A stretch of DNA of 36,933 bases, taken from DAOUCP01 sp034432155 (GTDB taxonomy: Bacteria; Chloroflexota; Anaerolineae; Epilineales; Epilineaceae). Each line of letters starts with the position of its first letter. Position 1 is the first letter of the stretch. Under the pieces are notes generated by a model. The model was not told the DNA's origin and ran no database searches. It saw only the letters and a program-made list of their open reading frames with translations. Position numbers and translations under genes: made by a program. The DNA lies in the NCBI GenBank assembly GCA_034432155.1, contig DAOUCP010000138.1, positions 1 through 36,933 of the forward strand. Direction: 5' to 3'. Positions 26,813-35,093 of the stretch are shown piece after piece.

Positions 26813-27000
26813 GCGGAGCCAGCAGGTACTCGGATCGCGGTCGCCGGCAGTGGACGAAGACAAGGTAGATTCGCGCGCTGGCGAGGAAGGAATCGGTCAC
26901 CGCCGAGCGGTTTGCGAACTGCGCACTGACGGTGTCTGTCTCGTCGGCTACCGGCACGACGGGGCAACGCAACATGCCTGGCGGCGCCCTGTCGCTGGCC

Positions 27001-27915
27001 TCACGTGGTCGGCAAGCCGCGCGCCCTGTCTCGCTCGCCGATCCGTTCGGGCCGGCGACAGACAAAGAATGCCCGACCCACTTCGCCGTGGAGCCCGAGG
27101 TCGTCCGCGGCGTCGAAGACCGCCGGATCGGTCAGGCCCGAGCGGCGCAGCGCCGAGAGCACCTCGTCTGCCGCATACGGGCGCTGGACGAGGGTGAGAT
27201 CGAAGCGCCGCCACTCGCCTTGGCGTTGGAAGGCAGTCCGGTCGTGGTGGCGCCGCTCGCCTTGGCGTTCGAAGGCAGTCTGGTCAGAGTGGCGCCGCTC
27301 GCCTTGCCGTTCGAAGGCAGTCCGGCCAGGGTGGCGCCGCTCGCCTTGGCGTTCGAAGGCAGTCAGATCGAACGTTGCCAAACGATCCTCGGCCCGGTAG
27401 CTGGCGCGGACAATGCAAGCGTGGTCATCGCCAACGAAACCGAACGAGTCGCCCCACCGAGCCCGATAGCCCTCTTCCATGTTGAGATCGAAGGCGAACG
27501 CACCGCCGGGTACAAGGGCGCGCCGTACATTGCGAAACACGAGCTCCAGATCGTCGAGGCTCATCATGTGGTTCAGGCTGTCGAAGGTCGACACCACCGC
27601 CTGGCAGATCGGCCCCAGACCGAACCAGCGCGCGTCGGCAGCCACAAACACCGCGCTGGGGACGTTCTGTTGTGCCCGGGCGAGCATCCGGCGAGCCACG
27701 TCGATGCCGATGACTTGATGGCCGCGCGCAGCCAGAACGGCCGCCAGCTGCCCGCTGCCGCAGCAGAGGTCGAGCACCGTCGATCCGGGAGCCAGGCGGG
27801 CAAGGAGCAGCCGATCGTAGGCGGGGAGGAAGCGATCGACGGTGACGCGGCCCCAGTAACGGTCATAGAGGCCAGCAAAGGCGTCGTACCCGGCCACGGA
27901 GTCTCGGTTCACCAT
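27001..27915 (-). CDS. Class I SAM-dependent methyltransferase with internal repeats
   Basis: 304 residues from ATG 27915 (GGGG before it; the frame stays open upstream). Motif I VLDLCCGSG is at 47-55, followed by GIDVARRML and STFDSLNHM, as in small-molecule methyltransferases. Between residues about 182 and 237 a 14-residue block (TAFERQGERRHHDR and variants) occurs four times where family members usually carry it once (TAFxRQGEWRRFDL, followed by TLVQRPY). The substrate is not deducible. A promoter with -35 TTGTGC and -10 GATACT lies upstream. Confidence 0.83.
   Translation of the reverse strand: MVNRDSVAGYDAFAGLYDRYWGRVTVDRFLPAYDRLLLARLAPGSTVLDLCCGSGQLAAVLAARGHQVIGIDVARRMLARAQQNVPSAVFVAADARWFGLGPICQAVVSTFDSLNHMMSLDDLELVFRNVRRALVPGGAFAFDLNMEEGYRARWGDSFGFVGDDHACIVRASYRAEDRLATFDLTAFERQGERRHPGRTAFERQGERRHSDQTAFERQGERRHHDRTAFQRQGEWRRFDLTLVQRPYAADEVLSALRRSGLTDPAVFDAADDLGLHGEVGRAFFVCRRPERIGERDRARGLPTT
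27205..27372. repeat. 42-bp coding array in the methyltransferase
   Basis: Units of 42 bp at 27247-27288, 27289-27330 and 27331-27372, with a degenerate first copy from about 27205. Frame is kept throughout; the extra copies add about 42 residues. Confidence 0.9.
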
Positions 27916-27933
27916 CCCCTGTCTCGTGGACAG

Positions 27934-27962
27934 AGTATCCCATGCCGCCAGCAGCCGCACAA
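27934..27962 (-). promoter_or_regulatory. Possible promoter of the methyltransferase gene
   Basis: -35 TTGTGC (27957-27962), 17-bp spacer, -10 GATACT (27934-27939). Spacing is ideal, the hexamers moderate. Confidence 0.4.
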
Positions 27963-28057
27963 GCACCACGGCGGTTGCCAGCAACCGGGGGTCGCTGCCT
28001 GCCCCGCTCGCTCGGGCGCCGGTCCGACGACCGAGGGCAGCACCGGCCTTCTGGTGT

Positions 28058-29251
28058 CTAGCTGGTCGCGGCCTCGCCGTCCATCTTGGCCACCAGTTCA
28101 GCCACCAGCGACGCTACCCGGGCCTGGTCCTCTGGCCCAGGCCGACCGTGGACCTCATGGCTGCCGACGATCTCGATCCCCGTGGGGCGCAGGAGCTCCT
28201 CTGCTTGGCGCAGAGCGCCGCCGCTCCAGCCATAGGAGCTGAGCAGGATGGCATGCCTGGCTGGCGGTCGCAGAATCGACAGCAGCGCGGCACCGTGCGC
28301 TGCTGCCGGGTGCAGACCATTGATGAGCGTTGGTGACCCGAACACGACTGCTCTTGCATCCACAAGATCGGCCGCGAGCTCGCCTACGTCCGCCGTTGCC
28401 AGGTCGTAGACCCGCAGCTGCACCCCATGATCCAGCAAGGCTTCGACCGCGTACTCGACGAGGTGCTCCGTCGACCCCCACATGCTGACGTAGGCAGCCA
28501 CCGCTTTGCGGGCTGTCTCGCCGGCCGTCCATCGACGGTACGGCTCCAGGATTCGCTCTGGCTGGCGCCATACGGGCCCATGGCTGGGGCCGATGAGATC
28601 GATGGCCAGGCCATCGAGCTTCTGCATCGCCCGCTGCCCCGGCTTGCGGAAGGGCATCATGATCTCGCCGAAGTATGCCTTCGCCAGCTCCACCGCCTCT
28701 GGCAGCTCGTCGTCGTAGACTCCCGCCGCACTGTGCAAACCGAAGAAGTCGCACGGCAGCAGGATGCGGTCCTCGACCACGTAAGTGAACATCGTCTCCG
28801 GCCAGTGAAGGAACGGCGCGTCGACGAACCGCAGGGTTTTATCGCCCAGGTCGAGGGAGTCACCCTCCTTGACGATCGACATCCGATCCCGCTCGACGCC
28901 GTAGTAGCGACTGGCCATCTCGGCGCCCTTGGCGGTCAGGACGAGCTTTGCTCCAGGACTGGTGGCCAGTACCTTCTCCAGGGCGCTCCCGTGGTCCGGC
29001 TCGGCGTGATTCATCACTACGTAGTCAAGCTGGGTCGGATCAGTGACCGCCGCCAGGCGATCCAGGAGTTGCTCCTCGAAGCCCGGGTTCACTGTGTCCA
29101 CCAGGGCCGTCCGCTCGCTGCCACGCACCACGTAGGCGTTGTAGGAGGTACCTCGGGGCAAGGGAACCAGGCTGTCGAAGGTGCGACGCGTCCAGTCTTT
29201 CACGCCCACCCAGGCGACACCAGGCTTCAATTCGATCACGGCTCGCTGCAT
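28058..29251 (-). CDS. fprA: Flavodiiron protein (A-type flavoprotein)
   Basis: 397 residues from ATG 29251 (GGAGG 8 nt upstream). The lactamase-like domain keeps all diiron ligands: His82-x-Glu84-x-Asp86-His87, His150, Asp169 and His225. The flavodoxin domain starts at about 252 with the FMN loop SMWGSTEH. By family it reduces NO to N2O and/or O2 to water. No rubredoxin domain is fused, so electrons come from a separate carrier. Last gene of the Rrf2/hemerythrin unit, 94 nt after the sensor gene; no strong internal promoter seen. Confidence 0.94.
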   Translation of the reverse strand: MQRAVIELKPGVAWVGVKDWTRRTFDSLVPLPRGTSYNAYVVRGSERTALVDTVNPGFEEQLLDRLAAVTDPTQLDYVVMNHAEPDHGSALEKVLATSPGAKLVLTAKGAEMASRYYGVERDRMSIVKEGDSLDLGDKTLRFVDAPFLHWPETMFTYVVEDRILLPCDFFGLHSAAGVYDDELPEAVELAKAYFGEIMMPFRKPGQRAMQKLDGLAIDLIGPSHGPVWRQPERILEPYRRWTAGETARKAVAAYVSMWGSTEHLVEYAVEALLDHGVQLRVYDLATADVGELAADLVDARAVVFGSPTLINGLHPAAAHGAALLSILRPPARHAILLSSYGWSGGALRQAEELLRPTGIEIVGSHEVHGRPGPEDQARVASLVAELVAKMDGEAATS

Positions 29252-29345
29252 CTTGTGTCCTCCCGTTTCATGCGGATGGTTTGACGCCGCCAAATCCATT
29301 GTGCACGGGCATCCGCCGCGGCTGCGATGGTCTGCCCGCGTGCCC

Positions 29346-30788
29346 TCATACGCCCCCCTGCGTCGGGGCAGTCGGGGCCTCGTCCAGGAGTCGCTTCTCC
29401 CCCTCAAGCTGCCGCGCCCGGGTGATATCCTGGGTCACCTCGACCACGCCCAAGTACTCGCCGTCGGGAGCGCGCACCGGGTAGTAGCGAATGTGGACCA
29501 GCTTGCCCTCGAACGGAATCCAGAACTCCGCCATCTCCCGCCGGCCACTCCGAAAGTCGGCCACGATCTGCTCCACCACGTGAACGCTCTTCTGGGGATG
29601 GCAGTCTTGAACTCGACGGCCGATGATGGCCGGCATGCGCACAAAGATGCGCTCACGGCCCTGGCTGAAGTAGCGCACCCGGTCGTCTTTGTCTACGAAC
29701 GTTATGTCAATGGGCAGGCTATCCAGCATGGCTTGCAGCTCCCGTGGCGTCAGCTCCCCGGTGGCGAAGCGGATCACGGCCTCCGGCTGCGAGGCGCCAA
29801 CCGCAAACGTCGCAGACTGTGCGGGCCGTGAAGGGTCAACCGCAAACGTCGCAGCCTGTCCGGGCCGCGAAGGGCCAACCGCAAACGTCGCAGACTGTGC
29901 GGGCCGTGAAGGGTCAACCGCAAACGCCGCAGCCTGTCCGGGCCGCGAGGCGTCGGTCGCGAAAGGTGGCCGTGACTGCAGCTGCGGCGCACCCGAACCC
30001 AGCGGTCCGGCCTGGTGATCGGCGAAGGCATCGCGCGACGGGGTTGACTCGCCTATGGATGGCGCAGGCGGCGCCAGCGGCGTGAAGCAGCAGTAGCCGA
30101 GCTCATCGAATTGGGCGCGAATGCGTGGCCATTCAACCTCAGGGATCACGCGCAACGCGGTCGGGAAGAGGATCCGATTCTCCTTCATGAAGTGGCTGGC
30201 CAGCATCTCGCTGAGGGCCAGCGACGACGGAGCAAGCGATCCGCCGCCATCCACAGCTTCCACCACCGCCTTCTTACGCATGCGGATCTGGTCGTGCTCG
30301 GCCCACATCACCCGAGGCGGCTCCACCACGCCGTAGCGCTCGAGGTACGGGAAGAGCACGTTCTCCTCACGCACGTAGTGGCTCTCGGAAGCAACGAGAT
30401 GATGAACCAGATCGCGCACCTCCTGCGATGGCCCGGCGGTTGTCATGTCCTGCCGCGCCAGGCTGGCCAGACGGTTCGCCATGCCGAGCACCTCCTGGTG
30501 CTCGATCATGAGGATGCGAAGCGGATGCCAGTCCGGAACGGGCAGCTCCTCGCCGCCGAGCGACTCCTCGAAGAGCGATAGGTGCAGATCACAGAGTCGC
30601 ATCAGCTCCTGGCGTGGCAAGCCCTCAGCCACGAGCTCCTGCTCGATGCGAGCGATCTCCGCAGCACTCACACTGCCCAGGGCAGCCCGCAATGCCTGCT
30701 TCAAGGTCGACGGGCTCTCCCCGTCGTGGAGGCGGCGCAGAATTGCCTTTAGCGCCTCTTTTCTTGTACTACCCAGTATCTCGGCCAC
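29346..30788 (-). CDS. DUF438 / hemerythrin / PAS sensor protein
   Basis: 480 residues from GTG 30788 (AAGGAAGG upstream). Order: DUF438-like helical domain (about 12-80); hemerythrin-like HHE domain (87-215) with His88, His97, His137 in SHYVREENVLFP, His165 and His199 in SHFMKENRILFP; a linker with a 13-residue repeat (279-331); and a PAS domain (352-458) with FVDKDDRVRYFS and QDCHPQKS. Hemerythrin domains bind O2 or NO at a diiron site. No output domain follows the PAS, so signalling would be through partners. It lies 25 nt after the Rrf2 regulator gene. Confidence 0.9.
   Translation of the reverse strand: MAEILGSTRKEALKAILRRLHDGESPSTLKQALRAALGSVSAAEIARIEQELVAEGLPRQELMRLCDLHLSLFEESLGGEELPVPDWHPLRILMIEHQEVLGMANRLASLARQDMTTAGPSQEVRDLVHHLVASESHYVREENVLFPYLERYGVVEPPRVMWAEHDQIRMRKKAVVEAVDGGGSLAPSSLALSEMLASHFMKENRILFPTALRVIPEVEWPRIRAQFDELGYCCFTPLAPPAPSIGESTPSRDAFADHQAGPLGSGAPQLQSRPPFATDASRPGQAAAFAVDPSRPAQSATFAVGPSRPGQAATFAVDPSRPAQSATFAVGASQPEAVIRFATGELTPRELQAMLDSLPIDITFVDKDDRVRYFSQGRERIFVRMPAIIGRRVQDCHPQKSVHVVEQIVADFRSGRREMAEFWIPFEGKLVHIRYYPVRAPDGEYLGVVEVTQDITRARQLEGEKRLLDEAPTAPTQGGV
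29798..29953. repeat. 39-bp coding array (78-bp higher-order) in the sensor linker
   Basis: Units 29798-29836, 29837-29875, 29876-29914 and 29915-29953. Units 1 and 3 are identical and units 2 and 4 nearly so, showing a 78-bp secondary duplication. The encoded 13-residue units (such as SRPGQAATFAVDP) lengthen the linker between hemerythrin and PAS domains. Confidence 0.95.
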
Positions 30789-30813
30789 TCATGCACCTTC
30801 CTTCTGTTGATGA

Positions 30814-31221
30814 TCACGAGCCCAGGCGAGCCGCGACCGCGGCGATGGTGGTGCTCTCGAGGAAGCGAGTGAGCTCCTCGCGCACCGGGTCCCAGACTCC
30901 CGCCAGCGGGCAATCCGGCCTGCCGGCGCACGGATTGGGCAGGAAGAGACAATCCTGGAGAGCCGCCTGACCGTCGATGGTGCGAATGATGTCCGCGAGG
31001 CTGATCTGGTCAGCCGGTCGCGCCAGCACGAGCCCACCGCCGCGGCCCCGTGCCGCTGTTGCCAGGCCGGCCCGCACCAGAAGAGGCGCCAGCTTGGCCA
31101 AGTAGGGCTCAGGCACGGGCACTTCGGCGGCCAGCTGGTGCACCGTCCTTGGACCATCCGTCGCCGCAGCCAGCCGCACCATCGCCAGCACCGCGTACTT
31201 GCTCGACTGCGAGAACCTCAT
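30814..31221 (-). CDS. Rrf2-family Fe-S transcriptional regulator
   Basis: 135 residues from ATG 31221. The winged helix-turn-helix (FSQSSKYAVLAMVRLA, then VPVPEPYLAKL) is followed by three cysteines, Cys91, Cys98 and Cys104, spaced like the cluster ligands of IscR and NsrR. Next to hemerythrin and flavodiiron genes an NO- or redox-sensing role as in NsrR is likely (inference). It probably controls its own operon through the palindrome at 31243-31262. Confidence 0.92.
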   Translation of the reverse strand: MRFSQSSKYAVLAMVRLAAATDGPRTVHQLAAEVPVPEPYLAKLAPLLVRAGLATAARGRGGGLVLARPADQISLADIIRTIDGQAALQDCLFLPNPCAGRPDCPLAGVWDPVREELTRFLESTTIAAVAARLGS

Positions 31222-31242
31222 TGGCCAATTCCCGATACGGCG

Positions 31243-31262
31243 ATCTCCATGTCGGTAGAGAT
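31243..31262. promoter_or_regulatory. Candidate operator: inverted repeat over the Rrf2 start region
   Basis: ATCTC (31243-31247) and GAGAT (31258-31262) form a 5-bp inverted repeat with a 10-bp centre, straddling the predicted transcription start and touching the -10. Position and symmetry suit a repressor site. Confidence 0.4.
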
Positions 31263-31289
31263 GATAGCGCATCCGCCGGCGGCGGTCAA
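31261..31289 (-). promoter_or_regulatory. Sigma70-type promoter of the Rrf2/hemerythrin/flavodiiron operon
   Basis: -35 TTGACC (31284-31289), exactly 17 bp, -10 TATCAT (31261-31266). Both hexamers match consensus at five of six. Predicted leader about 33 nt to ATG 31221. This is the best promoter in the window. Confidence 0.75.
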
Positions 31290-31452
31290 ACGTCGTGGGA
31301 GAGCGCTGACCGGCACGCGCCAGCCAGCAGGACAGACAGCCTCGGCCGGCTGCCTGGTGAATCGAGGGTGGGCGGCGAATCCCGAAGAAAAAGACACCGG
31401 CGGCCGGTCATCGGACCAGCCGCCGGGTTCGCTGCTCTGGGTGCGCCGGCTG

Positions 31453-31941
31453 TCAGTCTTGGGCCCCCAGCTGCAGGGTCGTCGTCTCCGGTGTGCCGCG
31501 TGGGCCGCCCAGGAATTGCTGGATCCTGGCCAATCCCAGATTCAGCTTCCGCACCGCCTGTTCGGCCCGGGCAGCCGCCAACACTTCGTTGCCGCATGCA
31601 TTCTCACCGGCCGCGGCCAGCTCGGCCACCGCTGCGGTCACCTGCTGGTGGGCGCTCTTGAGCGCCCGCGGCGCCAGCTGCGTCGTGCCGGCCAAGTCCA
31701 AGCTTGTGTGCTGACCGCGCTTGACCAGATCCGCCAGTTGCGCGCTGCAACCGAGCTCCGGCTTAGCGACCGCCGCCTCGATCAGGCCATTGGTCTCAGC
31801 CGACCAGCTCCGAATGTCCGGTACGAATGCTTGCATCACGTCACGGTATTCCCGAACTGGGTTGGCCGATGCGACACGCGTGGCCCCGATAAGAGCGCCT
31901 ACCGCCAGAACGATGATCAGAACAACCTTGATGCGTGCCAT
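31453..31941 (-). CDS. Small secreted helical protein
   Basis: 162 residues from ATG 31941 with an AAGGGG SD. Signal peptide MARIKVVLIIVLAVGALIGA, then TRVASA. The mature part is mostly helical and holds two cysteines (ELGCSAQ, NACGNE) that could form a disulfide. No family recognised. Likely monocistronic; its leader contains a 7-bp hairpin. Confidence 0.7.
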   Translation of the reverse strand: MARIKVVLIIVLAVGALIGATRVASANPVREYRDVMQAFVPDIRSWSAETNGLIEAAVAKPELGCSAQLADLVKRGQHTSLDLAGTTQLAPRALKSAHQQVTAAVAELAAAGENACGNEVLAAARAEQAVRKLNLGLARIQQFLGGPRGTPETTTLQLGAQD

Positions 31942-32106
31942 TGTCAACCCCTTTCTTGCTGCTCGTACGTAAGCTCCTTGCTTACGGCTGCAGTGTACGG
32001 GATTCCGGCTCGCTTTGCTTGACGCGCGGCTCACCTGGGGGTGACGGATCCCTCCGCGGAACCATACGCCTGGCTGACGCATCGCTACCGGTGGCAATTG
32101 CGGTCT
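31942..32106. other. Leader region of the small secreted protein
   Basis: Upstream of the secreted-protein gene. TACACT on the minus strand (31992-31997) may be a -10 but lacks a -35. Beyond the hairpin at 31968-31986 nothing else is clear before the 33-bp array that starts at 32107. Confidence 0.4.
31968..31986. promoter_or_regulatory. Perfect 7-bp inverted repeat in the secreted-protein leader
   Basis: CGTAAGC and GCTTACG (31968-31974, 31980-31986) flank a 5-nt loop. On the minus-strand RNA the loop reads AAGGA. It could be an operator or an RNA hairpin; function unproven. Confidence 0.5.
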
Positions 32107-32293
32107 GACAGGGCGAGCGCTTGTCAGCAGATGAGCCCTGACAGAGCGCGCAATGACGCCTGGCAGGCTGCGCGATCGCGGGCGGATGCAGGTTGACAGG
32201 GCGCCCGATCGCGGGCGGATGAAGGATCACAGGGCGCGCGATCGCGGGCCGATGCAGGCTGATCAGCTGCGCGATGGTCAGTGGATGAGGCCT
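32107..32293. repeat. 33-bp tandem array covering the oxidoreductase 3' end
   Basis: Units: 32107-32139, a 22-bp remnant 32140-32161, 32162-32194, 32195-32227, 32228-32260, 32261-32293. The last unit contains the final codons (PGLIH) and the stop (32278-32280) of the minus-strand oxidoreductase; the rest are copies beyond the stop. Several units contain GCGATCGC or CGATCGCG. Confidence 0.92.
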
Positions 32294-33486
32294 GGCAGGT
32301 CGCTCGGGGTAAGACGTCTGCCCTCGCGGATGATGTCGCGCGCGGCATCGACTTTGTCCCACACGTCGCACAGCATCACGCCGCGCACTTGGCCATCGCG
32401 CAGGTAGTAGAGAACGCCACGCTCGTTCTCAACTGCCCAGTCCGCGACCACCTCCAGCCGCGCGTCCACCTCGCCCACCGCCTCGTAGCCGAACTCGAAC
32501 AGATCCGAGTAGAAGAACGGCATGTGGGTGTACGCCTCAAACGCCCCGGCCATGTTCCTGCCAGCCTGTCGTCCTTGCTCACGCGCATTGTCCCAGTGCT
32601 CGACGCGCATTCGCTTGCCAAGCGCCTGGTACGGGAAGAAGGCAACGTCGCCGGCCGCATAGACTCCCGGCGCCGAGGTCTGAAGATGCTCGTCGACCAC
32701 GATGCCATCCCCGGTCTCGAGGCCGGCGGCACGCGCCAGCTCGAGCTCGGGCACAAGACCAATTCCTACGACGACGAGGTCCGAAGTCAGCTCATTTCCA
32801 GCGTCGGTGCGCGTCAGAAACCGGTCGCCGCGCCTCTCCAGCGCCACTGGCTGCTCGGGAGACAGAATTCGGATGCCCCGCTCGATGAAGGTCGCCTGAA
32901 GGGCGCGACCAAGGGATTCGGGGAACACACGGTCGACAAGCCACGGACCAGGAAAGACCATGGTGACGGCGACACCGGTCAGCGATAGGGCCACGGCCAT
33001 CTCCGAGCCAATGAAGCCACCGCCGATCACGACTGCCGAACGGCCCGGCTGGGCGGCAGCCCGCAGCGCCAGGTAGTCATCGAGGGTCCGATAGGTGAAC
33101 ACGCCGGGCAGGTCGCCGCCTGGAACGGTCAGACGCCGGGGCCTCCCGCCGGTCGCCAGCAAGAGCTTGTCGTAGTGGTACACCGCACCATGGTCGTCGG
33201 TAACCAGCGCCTCGGCCACGTCCAGGCCAACCGCCGTTCTACCCGTCTCCAAGCGGACCCCGGCCGCGGCGTCGGCGTCGGTCCAGGGCAAGTAGATGTC
33301 TTCCACCTGCTTCTTGCCGGTCCAGAGCTTCTTGGAGAGCGGCGGTCGATCGTAGGGCGGGTGGTTCTCCCCAGCGAGCAACAGGATGCTGCCCTGCTGG
33401 TCAAGTTCGCGAATGCCCCGGACCGCCGACACGCCGGCCAGGCCGCCGCCGATGATGAGGTACTTGAAGCTCCGCTCGTCCGTCAT
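32278..33486 (-). CDS. FAD/NAD(P)-dependent oxidoreductase (AIF / ferredoxin-reductase-like)
   Basis: 402 residues from ATG 33486 (GAGG upstream). FAD Rossmann motif GGGLAG at 13-18, PPYDRPPLSK typical of the reductase branch, NAD motif GGGFIG at 155-160, and GVYAAGDVA at 274-282 for FAD. By family it passes electrons from NAD(P)H to a small redox protein. A partner is not adjacent; the flavodiiron protein 3 kb away is a possible recipient through a rubredoxin-like carrier (speculation). Its end is embedded in a 33-bp array. Confidence 0.9.
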   Translation of the reverse strand: MTDERSFKYLIIGGGLAGVSAVRGIRELDQQGSILLLAGENHPPYDRPPLSKKLWTGKKQVEDIYLPWTDADAAAGVRLETGRTAVGLDVAEALVTDDHGAVYHYDKLLLATGGRPRRLTVPGGDLPGVFTYRTLDDYLALRAAAQPGRSAVVIGGGFIGSEMAVALSLTGVAVTMVFPGPWLVDRVFPESLGRALQATFIERGIRILSPEQPVALERRGDRFLTRTDAGNELTSDLVVVGIGLVPELELARAAGLETGDGIVVDEHLQTSAPGVYAAGDVAFFPYQALGKRMRVEHWDNAREQGRQAGRNMAGAFEAYTHMPFFYSDLFEFGYEAVGEVDARLEVVADWAVENERGVLYYLRDGQVRGVMLCDVWDKVDAARDIIREGRRLTPSDLPGLIH

Positions 33487-33835
33487 GCCATTCCTCTATG
33501 CTGCGAACCCCGAAGGGAGACTGTCGCATCTGCCGCAACGCTTGTGAGCGATGCCATCGGTCCTTCGCGGCAAGAGAACATACCATGCCGACGCGAGGGG
33601 GTCCAGCGGCTGCCGTTTCGGACTTCGCAGGGGGCTGGGCATCGGCAGGTCAACGCGCCCAACGCAGGCCGGCTCGGCGCCCGAGCTGTGATACACTCTG
33701 CCTCGGGGCGGCAAGAGCGGCCCGCTGTCGATTCGCCGGCGCGGGCAGCGCGCCCAAGGCCAACCCCTGTTGGGCGAACGGTCTGGACGCCCCCGGTCAG
33801 CCGGGCAATCGGATCTACGGCACGGAGGAAACGTC
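33487..33835. other. Divergent intergenic region
   Basis: 349 bp between the minus-strand oxidoreductase and the plus-strand prenyltransferase. Contains the extended -10 at 33689-33697 and the prenyltransferase SD. Open frames here have no start signals. Confidence 0.55.
33689..33697 (+). promoter_or_regulatory. Extended -10 promoter of the UbiA-family gene
   Basis: TG-A-TACACT. Start point near 33704 would give a leader of about 130 nt. No clear -35. Confidence 0.45.
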
Positions 33836-34729
33836 ATGAACAGGTTTGCTTTGCTCCTGGGGCCCATGCGGGCGCCGTTCCTGCTTCTGGGGCCAGCGTG
33901 CGTCGCCGTCGGGGTAGGCACGGCCCACTGGCAGACGGCGGCCGTGCATTGGGCCGAAGTGCTCCTGGTGCTCATCGGTGCCGTGGCGAGCCACATCTGC
34001 GTGAACGCAGCCAACGAGTACTTCGACTTTCGGAGCGGTCTGGACCAGCGGACGCGGAGCACACCGTTCAGCGGCGGTAGCGGCACCCTGCCGGCCCACC
34101 CGGAGCTCGAGCGAGCCGCCCTGGGGATCGTGGTCGCGAGCCTGGTCGTCGCGGCTCTCGTTGGCATCTACTTCGTATGGCGCCGTGGTTGGCTGCTCCT
34201 GCCACTCGGTCTTTTCGGGCTGTTGCTGGTGCTAACGTACACAACCTGGTGGACCCGCCATCCCGTTCTGTGCCTGATCGCGCCGGGCCTGGGCTTTGGC
34301 GCGCTCATGGTCATGGGGACCCACTTCGCGCTCACGGGCACTTACTCTTGGAGCGCCCTGGTCGCCTCACTCGTGCCCACCTTCCTGGTGAGCGACCTCC
34401 TGCTCCTCAATCAGTTCCCCGACGTCGAAGCCGACAAGACCGTGGGCCGCCTGCACTTCCCGATCGCCATCGGCCGTCGCGCGAGCGCCCAGGTGTATGG
34501 CCTCTTGCTGCTGCTCGCCTACCTCTCGGTAGTGGTTGGCGTGATCACGGGTGTCCTGCCGCGCTTCTCCTTGCTGGCCCTGTTGACCACCGCTCTGGCC
34601 TGGCGAGCCTATCGCGGCGCCTATGAGCACGCCGACAACCCACCTGCCCTGGCGCGGGCCATGGGCCTGAACGTGGTGGTGAATCTGACCACGCCGCTAC
34701 TCTTGGCGATCGGCCTGTTCCTCGGGTAG
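33836..34729 (+). CDS. UbiA-family prenyltransferase
   Basis: 297 residues from ATG 33836 (GGAGG 8 nt before). About eight to nine helices. First Asp-rich site NAANEYFDFRSGLD (57-70), second NQFPDVEADK (192-201), both intact and needed for Mg-prenyl diphosphate binding. The layout (N-terminal LLGPMRAPFLLLGP) resembles MenA, so menaquinone synthesis is a reasonable guess, but no men gene is adjacent. Substrate undecided. Confidence 0.9.
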   Translation: MNRFALLLGPMRAPFLLLGPACVAVGVGTAHWQTAAVHWAEVLLVLIGAVASHICVNAANEYFDFRSGLDQRTRSTPFSGGSGTLPAHPELERAALGIVVASLVVAALVGIYFVWRRGWLLLPLGLFGLLLVLTYTTWWTRHPVLCLIAPGLGFGALMVMGTHFALTGTYSWSALVASLVPTFLVSDLLLLNQFPDVEADKTVGRLHFPIAIGRRASAQVYGLLLLLAYLSVVVGVITGVLPRFSLLALLTTALAWRAYRGAYEHADNPPALARAMGLNVVVNLTTPLLLAIGLFLG

Positions 34730-35093
34730 CAGGCTCGACGCGCCGCGAGGTCGGTCTCCAATGCCCGGACAGGCACACCACGCGGGCGCGGGCGGATAGA
34801 CGGGTAGCCACGCCACAAGAGTCCCGTCGCGCGGCGGGCAGCGGATCGACGGATAGGCACACCACGTAAGCCTCGTGGCACGGCCGGCAGCGGCCCTCGG
34901 CGGCAAAGGAGCCGCTCGCGAGCTTGGCGAAGTGAGCGCTAGGGTGTAGCCTGAGGGATCGCCGCCCGCGCCGTCGGTGGGCAAGGCCCGCCGGTTCCTG
35001 CGTGTGGATCGGACCAAGTTCCTGCCGCCGCTGACTCGATAGCCTCGGCAGGCTGGCGGCGCAGAGTGCCAGGTCGGCAGAAGAGGCCGGAGC
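34730..35093. repeat. Intergenic region with degenerate repeats
   Basis: 364 bp after the prenyltransferase. Related blocks AGGCACACCACG (34771), TAGCCACGCCAC (34805) and TAGGCACACCAC (34854) with GGCGGATAGACGG or GCGGATCGACGG before the latter two form an irregular array with a period near 49 bp. No gene supported. Confidence 0.5.

Noticed and set aside
26932..28242. Long plus-strand frame (436 residues)
   Set aside because: Antisense to the methyltransferase; its repeats are the complement of the 42-bp array.
29252..29345. Possible internal promoter (CACAAT) before the flavodiiron gene
   Set aside because: No matching -35 and no proper extended -10; co-transcription is simpler.
32107..32293. 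Possible CRISPR array
   Set aside because: Units are contiguous and similar along their whole length; there are no unique spacers and no cas genes. The same holds for the other arrays.
31982..32371. Minus-strand frame with 11-residue repeats downstream of the oxidoreductase
   Set aside because: Another frame of the 33-bp array; overlaps the oxidoreductase end and has no start signal.
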